From: Rotaria sp. Silwood1
Taxonomy: Eukaryota; Rotifera; Eurotatoria; Philodinida; Philodinidae
Assembly: GCA_905250075.1 (NCBI GenBank)
Contig: CAJNOP010000024.1
Coordinates: 926,508-990,507, forward strand
Reading direction: 5' to 3'
Length of the DNA stretch: 64,000 nucleotides
The number at the start of each line of letters is the position of its first letter. Within the stretch, counting starts at the first letter, position 1. A program made the translations under genes and the position numbers. Under the pieces are notes generated by a model that did not search any database, was not told where the DNA came from, and worked only from the letters and a program-made list of their open reading frames with translations. Below are positions 1 to 9,874 of the stretch, piece after piece.

Positions 1-720
1 CTAATCGCTTTCGCGTTTTCTACAAGTAATTAGTGTAAATCAAGTTCGAGAAACAGTCGAGTCGATCAATAAACAGTTTGCATAAAGTAATCAATTAGTG
101 TTGTGGCGCGAAGATCATTGGCTTTGATCATCGATGACACAGAATAGTGCTCAGGCAGAGTATCGAAACTCTAGAATCTGACTCAAGAGTCAGATGGCGA
201 TGCCACTCAGCCAGCCTAGGCACAACAACTTCATTCAATAGTCTTATTATTTGAAATATTATTTTCAACAATTACAAATACATAACTATTCTGAACGATA
301 TAAACATTATCAAAGACTATTTTTCTTCCATCCCAAAACTATTTGTTTGGGTCAATGATAATAAAGATCTCCATATATTTTTTCTCCATGGATGTCTTTA
401 TAAGAGAACATTACAAGATATAATTCAGAATATGTCGCAGGACAGTTTTTTTCGTCCTATCCTGCCTATTACAGGACATAATTACTCAGTCGTTCTGTTT
501 TGCAGAGCACAGGGTAGAGCGTCAAAAAGTTCATTTTAAAGGGCGAAAGGGCGTCCTTGGTCCTGCCTGAAGAATGCACAAACGTTCTAACATACAGGAA
601 GATCTCTTTATTGTATTTTTGAAAAGGATAAAAGCGTTTTTTAAATATTAGGTACAATGTCAAATTATATAAAAGCATTAAGTATGAAAAATTTTTTACA
701 ATAAACTTGTTAATAACCTT
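1..720. other. Intergenic, no gene recognised
   Basis: No coding region can be supported here. A minus-strand open frame at 469-678 has no recognisable motif. A short palindrome lies near 175-195 (TCTGACTC, two bases, GAGTCAGA). Composition is AT-rich, with no splice-site pairs joining open frames. The stretch may hold decayed repeat sequence belonging to the transposon-rich block that follows. Confidence 0.4.
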
Positions 721-955
721 GGCACCCTATCATTTCGTCCCATTACTTTTCGTCCCCTTACACTACGTCCCATTCATTTCGTTCTTCACTCATTTTGTCC
801 CTTTTCATTTCGTCCCATACACTTCGTCCAAAACTTATTTTGCCCCGTTACACTTTGTCTCTACTTTTTTGATATGATTAGCTAACTTTAACGAAAGAGA
901 AACAGAAAAGAAAAAAAATTCACACTGAAATCTTGTTCACCACATAAAGCTGTTC

Positions 956-1427
956 CAGGGTTGGAACCGGTACCGGACCGGACCGGACCGGTTGAAGAAA
1001 TCAACCGGGCCGGTAAAGACCGGAATTTCACCGGTTGAAATTTTTCAAAAATCTTCTTTGTTAATCGTGTCTTTGACCATAAAAACTAAGGTATCACATG
1101 TTTTTTCTGTCAGAATAGGTAAAAAAGTGCTCAAAACATATGTTATATTAATTGTTTTTCCTAAGATTCTCTTTAAAAAGATTCATTATGATAAGCGTCT
1201 TTTACATGCGCCTTAAACTATTTCATATTTGGAGCGATTTTTTCTAAAATCGGTTTTCAAAAAAAAAATTCGACATTTTTCCACCGGTTTTTAACCGGTT
1301 TTTACCAGAATTTCACCGGTTGGACATGTGATTCCAACCGGCCGGTTTCCGGCCGGACCGGACCGGTAGGATTTTTCAACCGGCCGGACCGGACCGTTTT
1401 AATATTTCTCAACCGGTTCCACCCCTG
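956..1427. mobile_element. hAT-type MITE with 8-bp target-site duplication
   Basis: The element begins CAGGGTTGGAACCGG and ends CCGGTTCCACCCCTG, a terminal inverted repeat of hAT type (CAGGG...CCCTG). It is flanked on both sides by the identical 8-mer AGCTGTTC (948-955 and 1428-1435), the 8-bp duplication expected of hAT transposition. Subterminal regions are packed with CCGG and GGACCGGACC words in both orientations, typical hAT subterminal transposase-binding repeats. At 472 bp and with no coding frame, it must have been mobilised in trans. It sits inside the larger foldback-like element, so it inserted later. Confidence 0.9.
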
Positions 1428-1459
1428 AGCTGTTCTTCTTTGCTATTTAATCGAGGGGC

Positions 1460-1706
1460 TACCGGGACTTATTTTTTTGGGATTTATTTCTTCTATAGGA
1501 TTTATTTATTTAATGGGGATTTATGGGAATTTATTAACTGTATCAAGATTTTCGTGCATCCTCATTCGACTGCTGCCTCTTCGCCCTCACCCTCACCCTC
1601 ACCATTGCCTTTCCTCTCACCCTCGAGATAGTGCGGGATTTATTCAAAAACGTATATGGATTTATTAAAAAATCCCAATAAATCTCCCCCAAAAAAAATC
1701 CCGGTA
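1460..1706. mobile_element. Small TA-flanked inverted-repeat element (MITE)
   Basis: The ends TACCGGGA and TCCCGGTA are inverted repeats, extending inward through T-rich tracts and GGGATTTATT / AATAAATCTCCC words. A TA at each outer edge fits a mariner-type TA target duplication. The interior holds a short CCCTCA repeat (about 1577-1600) and multiple GGGATTTATT units. It lies inside the foldback-like element. No transposase is present. The inverted repeat is imperfect with small gaps, so the boundaries are tentative. Confidence 0.55.
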
Positions 1707-2176
1707 ACTGCTGATTTAATCAAGTGTTGCTATATATACGACCGATGGGTGATATTGAAATTTTGAAGAGTAAAAGAGGAAATCCGATTGTGTATCATAG
1801 TGAGTTCGTGTACATGCAGCACCGATTCACTGATGAAAAACGTATTTCTCGATGCGAAAGCTGTCACCCTCACCCTCAAGATCTGGCCCGTATGGCTGCT
1901 AACGTGAAACTAAATTCTAGAACTGTGATTCATTCTTCATTTTATTTAATACATTAAATGTAGAAAATCATAGTACATGGCATTGTATATTAAGTAGAAT
2001 CGTCAGAAACGACTTCTCTGATAGGACAAAGTGTAACGGGACAAAATGAGTTTGGGAGGAAGTGTATGGGACGATATGACACTGAGACAAAATGAGTGAA
2101 GAACGAAGTGAATGGGACGTAGTGTAAGAGGACGAAAAGTAATGGGACGAAATGAATGTCCACCGATTTTCAATAT

Positions 2177-2400
2177 GAGTTAAGACAGTGTCTAGATATC
2201 TTAGTTATTACAAGCGTCTGGCTAGTTACCAGTTGTGATAATACCTGATTTCGAACTCCAGTTAAGACTAATTTTCTTCTCTTTGTGTTTCATTCTCGTC
2301 GAATGACGAATGATTGCTTTTCCACCATCTTTTATTCGAATAATGAATAAACAGAAGTCCCGCCGTATACATTTATATATAACTATATTTCATCTAATTC
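2177..2400 (+). repeat. tRNA-derived SINE, copy 1
   Basis: The head resembles a tRNA: an A-box-like region around CTTAGTTATTACAAGCG, then GGCTAGTTACCAGTTGTGAT, then a B-box-like TTTCGAACTCCAG and the closing TTAAGAC. Copy 2 (2536-2558 plus 3479-3640) shares about 150 bp with it. Comparing the two suggests an ancestral T arm of the form CTGGG-TTCGAAT-CCCAG and an acceptor stem GTCTTGA/TTGAGAC, which pair. The tRNA-unrelated tail continues through CATCTTTTATT and ends in AT-rich sequence. It is decayed and not a functional tRNA gene. Confidence 0.65.
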
Positions 2401-2535
2401 AACAGCAAAAAAGACATGCATATTTCCATATCTTGATTGTAATAGCTGATTTGGGTTAATCTTCTCACAACGAAATCTCTATTCTTAATATCACTCAAAA
2501 AGAATCAAATATATGTTCACATTGACTTTGAATTT

Positions 2536-3640
2536 GAGTTAAGACTATGTCTTGATACCAGAGCTCGGACGAAAGTATTTGTACTTGTAGTTTTTGTGGG
2601 TTTTCAAGCACAAGTATAAGTACAAGTAATTCTCAAGTGTACTTAGTACTTGGAGTTGTACTTTGGAGAAGTACTTAGCTTAATCCTTATACTTGTACTT
2701 ATAGTTTGACAAAAGTACTTGAGGTTGATATTTGTAAATTGAGGCATATCGCTTCGTAATTACATTTTAGTACGAAAAGTAAGCTTTGCACTTTTAATTA
2801 GAGTGTGAAACATTTTTTTAATTTTAAGCATTTATTGCTTGTTTGAACTCTTCATTCATCCATTGGTGTAGGGCAATATTCTTAAGAAGAGTTGATAGTT
2901 TTTATCCTATTTTCACAGAAGTTTATCATATATTCAAGAAACCTTTCATCAAACTTCTATATGAGAATGTTGGCAGTCATGATTTGAAAACCGATATAGA
3001 TGATTCAAAAATTCAGTGAAACAATGATCTTTTCGTACTTATAGAACTTCGATTTGGATTCAACTAGATTCTCCTGAATGTTGTGAAGAATATGACTGAG
3101 CTGTGATACTAACTCTGACGAGCATCATGATTCAGGGATATGAGTCTTTATTTTGAAGAGACTCGAACGATGGTACGAGACGACTTTTACAAGAACGCTG
3201 TAGTGACTTCACCGACGGATGAAGGAAGGAATTTGAATGAACATCTTCTTATTTTCTCCTGACTTGCGATCAGATGGTGCCAGAATAATCCTGAAAGGTT
3301 AATTAGAAGTGAACAGCATTATTGATTACTGACAGCATCTCATAATTGTGCATCAAGAAAAAATACAAAATGAATACTTTTTTTATGTACTTAAGTACCA
3401 GTATAATTACAGTCTTTCAAGTATAAGTGAAATACTTTTGCTTGTTGTACTAGTACTTGCCCTAGCTCTGTTCGATACCTTAGTTGGTAAAAGAGTCTGG
3501 CTAGTTACCAGTTGTGATATTACCGGAATTCGAATCTTAGTTGAGACTGATTTCATTTTCTTTATGTTTCATTCTTTTTGAGTGCTAAATAATAGCCACT
3601 CTACCATCTTTTATTTCCTTTTATGAAATAAAGGGTCTTA
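2536..3640 (+). repeat. tRNA-derived SINE, copy 2, interrupted by a hAT-like element
   Basis: The SINE starts at GAGTTAAGACTATGTCTTGATAC (2536-2558), is broken by the element at 2559-3470, and resumes with TTCGATACCTTAGTTGGTAAA (from 3471) through GGCTAGTTACCAG and a GAATTCGAATCTTAG B-box region to about 3640. The two halves join into the same order of words as copy 1 (2177-2400), proving that the 0.9-kb block was inserted into an existing SINE. The duplicated 8-mer (CTTGATAC / TTCGATAC) belongs to the SINE itself. Confidence 0.65.
2559..3470. mobile_element. hAT-like MITE inserted in a SINE
   Basis: The ends are CAGAGCTCGG and CCTAGCTCTG, a short inverted repeat of the CAG...CTG type used by hAT elements. 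The flanking 8-mers CTTGATAC (2551-2558) and TTCGATAC (3471-3478) match at six of eight positions, an aged 8-bp target duplication. Both subterminal regions are dense in GTACTTG / CAAGTAC words (for example 2580-2720 and 3385-3460), as in hAT subterminal repeats. There is no intact coding frame in 912 bp. Its removal restores a continuous SINE. Confidence 0.7.
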
Positions 3641-3884
3641 ACGAAAAAGAAGAATTAATTTTCATTTGTGTATGTGTCGGTTAGGTGGCAAATGACAACA
3701 ATAATAATAGTAATAATAAAAGCAGTGAAATATAATCAAAAGCATATTGCTATTTATTAGTTTTCTTTATTTGTGAATATTACGTCAAATCTATGTATGA
3801 TGAATAATGAAGATAAGCTATAGACGTCTTAATTATTCAGAATAAACACCAAGGATCTTCAAGGCGCTGATGACTAAAATGAAA

Positions 3885-4575
3885 CAATGCATCAGAAGCT
3901 AAGACGATTACGCCTTGATCGAGAAAGAAAAAAAAACAAGAGAAAATCTGAAAAGACTGAGCGAAGAGAATGTCGCCTAAAAACTAATTGCAGATGCATA
4001 GCTGAAAGGCTTGGCTAAGAAACTGACAATGAATGTCACATTTGGCTTCGACAAAATCGTGAATGTATTGCCAACAGTCGTACGAAGAAGATTGATAGCA
4101 AAAAATGCATAATAAATAGTCAAGCACAAGAAAATCGAATAGAACTACAATAATTTCTCAACAAGGATGATATGATATGAAAAAAAAAATATGTTTGAAA
4201 TTGAAAATACATTTCAGAGAAATCCTCGTAAAGACAAAAAACATCTTGTCATGAATGATTGTTTATCTAATAATAAACAAATGGATGCTATGTAAAAAAA
4301 TGAATTTAACAGAAGAATCAGTAGAAAAAACGTCAATCAAGTCAACCAAATTTCAACAGAATTCATTGAAATGTGGAAAATGCAACAAAGATATAAATGT
4401 TAATGATACTAACAAAAACGCTCTAGTTTGTGGTTCGTGCGTAAAACAGCAACATGAAAAGATGCATGCAAAGTGGTTAATGATGTGATATTGATCGTCG
4501 AATTCAGTATGATCCATTGCCTGTAAAATACATGGACATGTTCTCCGTTTCGAATCTGGTGTCGATGACACCATC
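3885..4575 (+). pseudogene. Relic with STPR-like basic repeats and a CxxC zinc-finger fragment
   Basis: From ATG 3889 a basic peptide reads MHQKLRRLRLDRERKKNKRK, followed by two units of about 22 residues beginning KT/ET with regularly spaced R, E and L (KTERRECRL and, after a stop, ETDNECHIWL). This resembles the 23-residue STPR repeat (ET-x3-R-x2-RL-x3-R). A TAA near 4014 lies in frame, so it is broken. Downstream, 4255-4488 encodes a CxxC-x(n)-CxxC segment (CGKCNKD ... CGSCVKQ). STPR repeats occur at the N-termini of some Helitron-type and PIF1-related proteins. That link is inference only, as no Rep or helicase motif is visible. Confidence 0.4.
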
Positions 4576-5601
4576 TATATAGACAACAGAATTATGGCAG
4601 ATGCTTTCAATAAAGATATGGAAAACAAATATTTAGTTGCATGTAATTTAGACCAACAAGTCGGTATAATACTAGAAAATAATTCAAATGTGCTTATATG
4701 CCAAGCCTATGATAAAAATGCAACACGATTGAAAAAAACGACATGATTGTTATTTCTTATTTTTTCAACATTACCTAGGAGAGTAAATAATTTATGTTTG
4801 ATCCTGTTGTATCACAGATCTAGATTGTTATCCTTTCATCATGATTTAAATAAAACATTTTTTGTTCTAGCAATAAAATTGATTCAGCGAAAAATTTGAG
4901 TATTAATTGTACTGATGACCATAGACGTCTACACAATATTTTTATCTGCAGATTGTGAAGGTTTGATGCAAAAAGAGTGATTATCTGTCTACATGAACCT
5001 CATCAGGTTTCTATGTGCATATAACGACTACAGTTTATCACAATTAATCAATATTTCAAATAGTTTCAGAAAGGAACTCAGTCTATCGTTAGATAGACGC
5101 TAATTGTTCGAATAATGAATAAAACAAAAGTTCTATCATGTACATTTATATAAAGTCATCAGAGAATTTTAAAATGTGAAACTGATCTCATTAATTATGA
5201 ACTATATCGAGAAACTATCGCACCACAAATATAGAAAGATGATCACGTTTGACAACCAAACCATGCAGGAATAATTCGATGCATCATCTGGTTTACTAAT
5301 ATATATATTAAAAGGAAGCTAAAAACCAATCGAGCCCTAAGTTCATTGAACGTAGGTTTTTTTGATGCACTCTAGTACGTAGTCTACTGAGAGAAAAATG
5401 TTGTGTTTCATGGCTCAGTAGATAGGGCTTTTTTCGTTATTTAGACAAAAACAATCGAAACAGTTCTGGTGCATGCCTAGCCTTCTCTTCCTTTCCATGT
5501 ACATGCCCACGCCTCTTACCTTCGTTTTTATGTGAAATGCTTAAATTTTCGGTTTTGAATATCATCATGATAAAATTTTCTGGTCCTTATCATTTCGGTA
5601 C
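4576..5601. other. Intergenic, decayed repeats only
   Basis: No coding frame is supportable. A stretch near 5104-5160 (TTCGAATAATGAATAAA then a GTACATTTATAT word) repeats sequence from the tail of SINE copy 1 (about 2335-2385), so it is probably a truncated SINE tail. The remainder is AT-rich without motifs I recognise. Confidence 0.4.
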
Positions 5602-6607
5602 TTAAGGGGGAACCCCCCCTCAGAAACCTATCTTCTAAACGGTTCAAGAGATTTCGATGAAAATTTCAGGAAATAGAAAAGCTAATGTAACTAGCATCTG
5701 ATAAAAATTTGAACCAATCATTTTTGATAATTGAGGAGTTATACTCAATTTACTCATGAAAATGGGGCTTTTGGCACGGAACATTTTCCCGAGGCGCGAT
5801 AGCATGGAAAATGTTGAAATTTGTTTCAAAATGAAGAAAAATCTTATATCTAGAAATTGTGGGGACAGTTTTTTGAAATTCATCTTTGTTCAATAGTAGT
5901 GATCATTTTAAATCGACAATCGAAAAAACTGCTTTGATCTCTTCCAAAGATTTTCTAATATCTGAACAACGGAGATATATTTTAGAAATCTGTTCCAACA
6001 ATTTCTAGAAAAAAGTCTCATCTTTTGAATAAAAAAAATATCAGCAGCGTACGTCAAACAGTGGACTGGGAAAATGTTCCACAGTGATCAGTAAACGATA
6101 AAAAAGTGAAGCTGAGAAAAACGAATAACAACATTGCGAAGTAGTTGATGATGTTCCTGTGTAGAAAATTGGAGCATATTATATATCATTGGAAAGTGTG
6201 TAAAAAGGTCTTGCAGTTGATGATGCTTTCAAGAAAAAATTAAGCTAATTTCTAAATCCAAGTTTACTGTAGCGCCACCTTTTCGAAAAATAACCTAATT
6301 TTGAAGCTTCCTTCTCTGACTGCAACAGGTAGAACATGATTACTTGATACGTCGATGGTTTTATACTTCTGATAAAGAACATGGAACGATATTAATTACC
6401 GGTAACTAAGGAAAAAAAATCAACACAACAGTCGATTTTCCACTATGACTTCCAATAGACGCCCCAGAATTCGGCAAAATATGTTCCATTCTTATATAAT
6501 TTATACATATTCTGAAAGAGGACACTCAGGGCTACTAGAATATGTGTTTTTTCAAAAATCGAGTTTTTCAAGAAAAATCGATTTTCTGAGGGGGGGTTCC
6601 CCCTTAA
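5602..6607. mobile_element. TTAA-flanked MITE, copy 1 (piggyBac-like target)
   Basis: Left end TTAAGGGGGAACCCCCCC followed by TCAGAAA (5602-5626). The right end (6583-6607) is its exact reverse complement, a perfect 25-bp inverted repeat that includes the TTAA at each edge. TTAA duplication is the signature of piggyBac-type transposases. The 1,006-bp interior has no transposase frame. The subterminal words (GATTTCGATGAAAATTTCAG near the left end) recur in inverted orientation in the element at 51816-52536, which therefore belongs to the same family. The GGGGGAACCCCCCC terminus is itself near-palindromic. Confidence 0.85.
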
Positions 6608-6981
6608 CTATCCGTGTCTATCGTACACCAATTCAAAGTTGCTTACGAATACAATCGTTTAAACTAGATACTTGAAAATTATTTAAAAAAAGTTGCTTTT
6701 CAAAGCACTTGTCTGATGAGAAGAGTCGAGGATAGTAGTGATAAGATAAGTTTGTAGTTGCGCTACAAATATCTACTTGTCACTCTTTCAAACCATAGGT
6801 AAAAGGTCGATTATCAACGGCATCTATTGAAGTGAGTATCTTTGGCTCATATAAAGCATATGTAGCAATATTTTTTTGTGTATTCTGATTCGATCTTTTT
6901 AGATATGTCTGCATCACCTTTCTTTTTGAAAATCAACAACTCAATCGATGAGATCTTTTTATTCTTAAACATTGAATATCA
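6608..6981. other. 5' flank of the ARIH1 homologue
   Basis: No gene. It contains the presumed promoter and leader of the following RBR ligase gene. A T-rich tract ending in AG (CGATCTTTTTAG, AG at 6901-6902) lies 79 nt before the ATG and could be a spliced-leader or 5'UTR-intron acceptor. No TATA box stands out. Confidence 0.4.
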
Positions 6982-9735
6982 ATGAGTGAAAACGAATACG
7001 ATAGTGATGTGATCGGTAAGTTTGAAAATCTTTCCTATCCTACATAAATATGTATTTCAAATAGATGATGATTGCTATGATACATATTACGATGATAAAG
7101 ATCCATTTCAAGATGATAACAATAATAATTATACAACAAATATTACTAGTAATGATCCTGAACACTTTGAATATATTGTAAACACAATAAAAGAAGTTCA
7201 AACGCGTTTTGAACCATTAATATTTTCAAATTCATATATTCACACATCATCTTCTCCAGCTATATGTTCAATATGTTATAAAAGTCAAACAAACTTTCAA
7301 TCATTAATATGTAATCATGCTTTTTGTCATGATTGTTGGTCACAATATATTGATACTAAATTTCTAGCAAATAATTGTTTAAGTAAATTTTCTATTTTTT
7401 TTCTTTCTAAATAATATTTATTCTTTCATTGATAATATAGATATGGAATGTATGGAATGCGATCTACGAATACCACAAAAGTAATTTAATATAAAACAAA
7501 TCATAATTTTACTTTTTATTGATAAATGTTTTTTTGTTAAGTTTTGTTCTTGAACATTTATCGTCAGATAAAAATAAAGAATCTTATAAAAAATTAGTTG
7601 TTAAATCAATGATTGAAGTAAAAAAAACCTATTATAAAAACTAATCTTTAATTTCGAAGAAAGCATTTTAGAATAATCCACAAATGACACTTTGTCCGGG
7701 TATATGTGAACGAGTATTTCAAGCAATTGATAAATCTATATCGAGCAAAGTTGAATGTGAATTATGTAATTTAAAATTTTGGTAAGACATTTTTTTTATT
7801 TGAAAAATTCATATTTCGAAAAAAAGGAATTTTCATTTAGTTTTCAATGTCTATTGAGTTATCATGCACCTGCTAGTTGTGATATTATGAGAAATTGGTT
7901 AAATAAGTGTCGAGATGTTCGTATTATAAATTTGAAAATTCAATACAATTTTCTTTTTTCATTCGATATTTAGGATTCAGAAACAGCAAACTATATATCA
8001 GCAAATACAAAAGATTGTCCAAAATGTAAAGTATGTATTGAAAAAAATGGAGGTAAGAAATCTTGAATGAATCTATCGAACGAATTATATTTGGATATTT
8101 AGGTTGTAATCATATGGTAAGAAGAAGAAGAAAAAAAAAAGAATTATTTATTCGATTGAGATACATTTGACATTTTAGTGTTGTTTTTCATGTAGTCATC
8201 ATTTTTGTTGGATGTGTCTTGGAGGTAATAAATAAATGTAGTTACAGAAAAGAAAAAGAAAAGACTTGATTTATTTTATTAGATTGGAAAACTCATGAAA
8301 ATAATTATTATGAATGTTCTAAATATCGTAGACAACCACAATCACAATTAGAAACAAAACAAAATTGTGCACGTGAAGCATTAAAAAAATATTTACATTA
8401 TTTTGAAAGGGTAATAATCATATGATTGTTTCTTTGTTATATTTTTTTGTTTTGTTTATTATCGTTATTCATTTTGTAGTGGGATAATCACCAAAGAAGT
8501 TTAAAACTTGAAGAACAGACAAGAGCTAAACTACTAGAAAAAATTGAACAAAATATTAATGCACAAAATGGAACTTATATCGATTGGCAATATTTAGAAA
8601 AATCAGCTGATTCATTAGCAAAGGTAAATTTTGTTCAAGTATAGTTGCTCGAGAGTTATTTTCTTATAGGAACGAATGTTTTTCTGTTCTAAACAATGTT
8701 TTTAATTTTAAGAAGATTTTTTCGATTGTTGATTTCGCCCGAGAAAAAGTTATATTCGTAATTAATACTAACAAAAAAATTAGTTTTATTATGAATTCAA
8801 TATCTTATGAAAATTAGATCATTGTTATTCTTATGCTCATATATCATAAATATTGTATGTTGGTAAAATATGTATTTATAATTAATTTGTTTCGGTAAAA
8901 GAATATGACACCGCATGAGAATATATAATTGTATCTTTAATGACTAACTGGATTTTGATTATTACTTATTCAATAGAAAATCTCAACTGAAGACAATCAA
9001 TTATAAAAAATACTAAACAGCTGTAGACTAGTCTGAATAATTTTTTCAAGATAGCTGTTGTTTTTTTCAACTTAGAACATTGATTATTTTTTATTTTACA
9101 GATTGAGTTGGTCCTTTTATTAAATAAATTTACACATTTCAATAAGGAGACAAAGAAATTCGTATAGATCAATTGATGACAATGAATATTCTGTATGTGT
9201 AAATGTACGAGTTATGCTGATGATTCGATCAAATTTCATAAGGTTTGTTAGCTAATGAAATGAACAACTCTGTGGACAAATTTTACTAATGCTCTAAAAA
9301 CATTTTCTTCAGATAGAAGTTTCCTAAATAATACGAGATATATAAAATGGCCCAGGATATTCATTATGATTCTTTTTTTTAAGGCTCGATATACTCTGAT
9401 GTATACTTATCCTTATGCTTACTATCAAGAAGATACTGTTGATCGAAATCTTGTAAGTTTATAATAATGAATTACAAATAAATCTAACTGGTTTAATTAT
9501 TTATTCGGTATTTTAGTTTGAAAATATTCAAGCTCAACTTGAAGTTGAAATTGAAAATTTATCTTATCAAATTGAACGTTCAACAACACATAATCGAGGA
9601 GTAAATTATATTTATATTGTTTTTAAATGATTTCTATTTTTCAACATGATTCAGGATATTGAAAATCAACGACATATTGTTGAACGACGTCGACAAACAT
9701 TACTTCTCAAATATTTTCCTAAATCAAACTCTTAG
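6982..9735 (+). CDS. ARIH1: RBR E3 ubiquitin ligase, Ariadne-1 (ARIH1) homologue
   Basis: RING-between-RING ubiquitin ligase of the Ariadne family. These take ubiquitin from UBE2L3-type E2s onto a RING2 cysteine and work with neddylated cullin-RING ligases. Order seen: short acidic N-terminus, RING1 (CSICYKS ... [10 protein letters not shown]), IBR (CPGICERVF ... [12 protein letters not shown]), RING2 ([17 protein letters not shown] ... FCWMCLG), then a helical Ariadne domain ending [11 protein letters not shown]. About twelve exons; introns are mostly 45-70 bp, one is 760 bp (8624-9383). The acidic, glycine-rich N-terminus of human ARIH1 is much shorter here. The catalytic cysteine (GGCNHM) lies on a 14-nt microexon at 8103-8116. 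TIM17 begins 139 bp downstream on the same strand. The start ATG at 6982 precedes a first exon of about 35 nt. Family assignment is firm; Ariadne-1 rather than Ariadne-2 rests on the RING2 sequence. Confidence 0.9.
8103..8116 (+). other. ARIH1: 14-nt microexon carrying the ARIH1 catalytic cysteine
   Basis: Between the donor after 8052 and the acceptor before 8179, the only way to keep the RING2 frame is a 14-nt exon: AG at 8101-8102, then GTTGTAATCATATG, then donor GTAAGA. With a split glycine codon it encodes C-N-H-M of the GGCNHM motif. Its cysteine is the thioester-forming residue of the family. Confidence 0.85.
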
Positions 9736-9874
9736 TCATCCTGTGTTTTTTTTAATTTAATTTAATTTTTTTAAGGCTTTTCTTTGTTTGATATTAACAT
9801 CTGAAATAGCATTACTGAAAAACATGTTTTATTGAATTGTTTTAGATGAACAGTGTTTGTAAAAATTAATAGTA
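9736..9874 (+). promoter_or_regulatory. Short intercistronic gap between ARIH1 and TIM17 with a 3' splice site
   Basis: Only 139 bp separate the ARIH1 stop from the TIM17 start. The gap holds a T-rich tract and AG (ATTGTTTTAG, AG at 9844-9845) 29 nt before the TIM17 ATG, with no upstream donor of its own. The first ATG after the AG (9846) opens a short frame that terminates at once and so is not the TIM17 start. This fits an operon-like pair resolved by trans-splicing, but a conventional 5'UTR intron reaching back into the gap is not excluded. Confidence 0.4.

Larger units (their letters stand above)
721..2165. mobile_element. Foldback-like element with about 140-bp internally repetitive terminal inverted repeats
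   Basis: The left arm (about 721-860) and right arm (about 2025-2165) are near-perfect reverse complements over roughly 130 bp. Each arm is built of degenerate 10-16 bp units around the core TTTCGTCCC, giving a run of CATTTCGTCCCATTAC-like words. Long, internally tandem inverted repeats without a transposase are the hallmark of foldback-type elements. The interior holds no transposase frame but does contain a hAT MITE (956-1427) and a smaller TA-flanked inverted-repeat element (1460-1706), so it is a nested insertion site. Exact ends and a target duplication could not be fixed: the outermost bases of the two arms are similar but diverged. Confidence 0.75.

Noticed and set aside
1440-1668. Overlapping frames with Ser-Pro or Pro-His repeats
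   Set aside because: These are translations of the CCCTCA repeat inside a MITE, open in two frames at once, with no sign of coding selection.
721-2165. CRISPR-like array of short repeated units
   Set aside because: The units are degenerate, unspaced and arranged as inverted arms of a transposable element in a eukaryotic genome.
3471-3560. tRNA gene suggested by A- and B-box-like words
   Set aside because: The anticodon arm and T stem do not pair cleanly and the same sequence recurs at 2188-2290 with a shared non-tRNA tail, so it is a SINE head rather than a tRNA gene.
9846-9874. Upstream ATG as the TIM17 start
   Set aside because: Its frame stops after seven codons; the conserved MDREPCPWR start begins at 9875.
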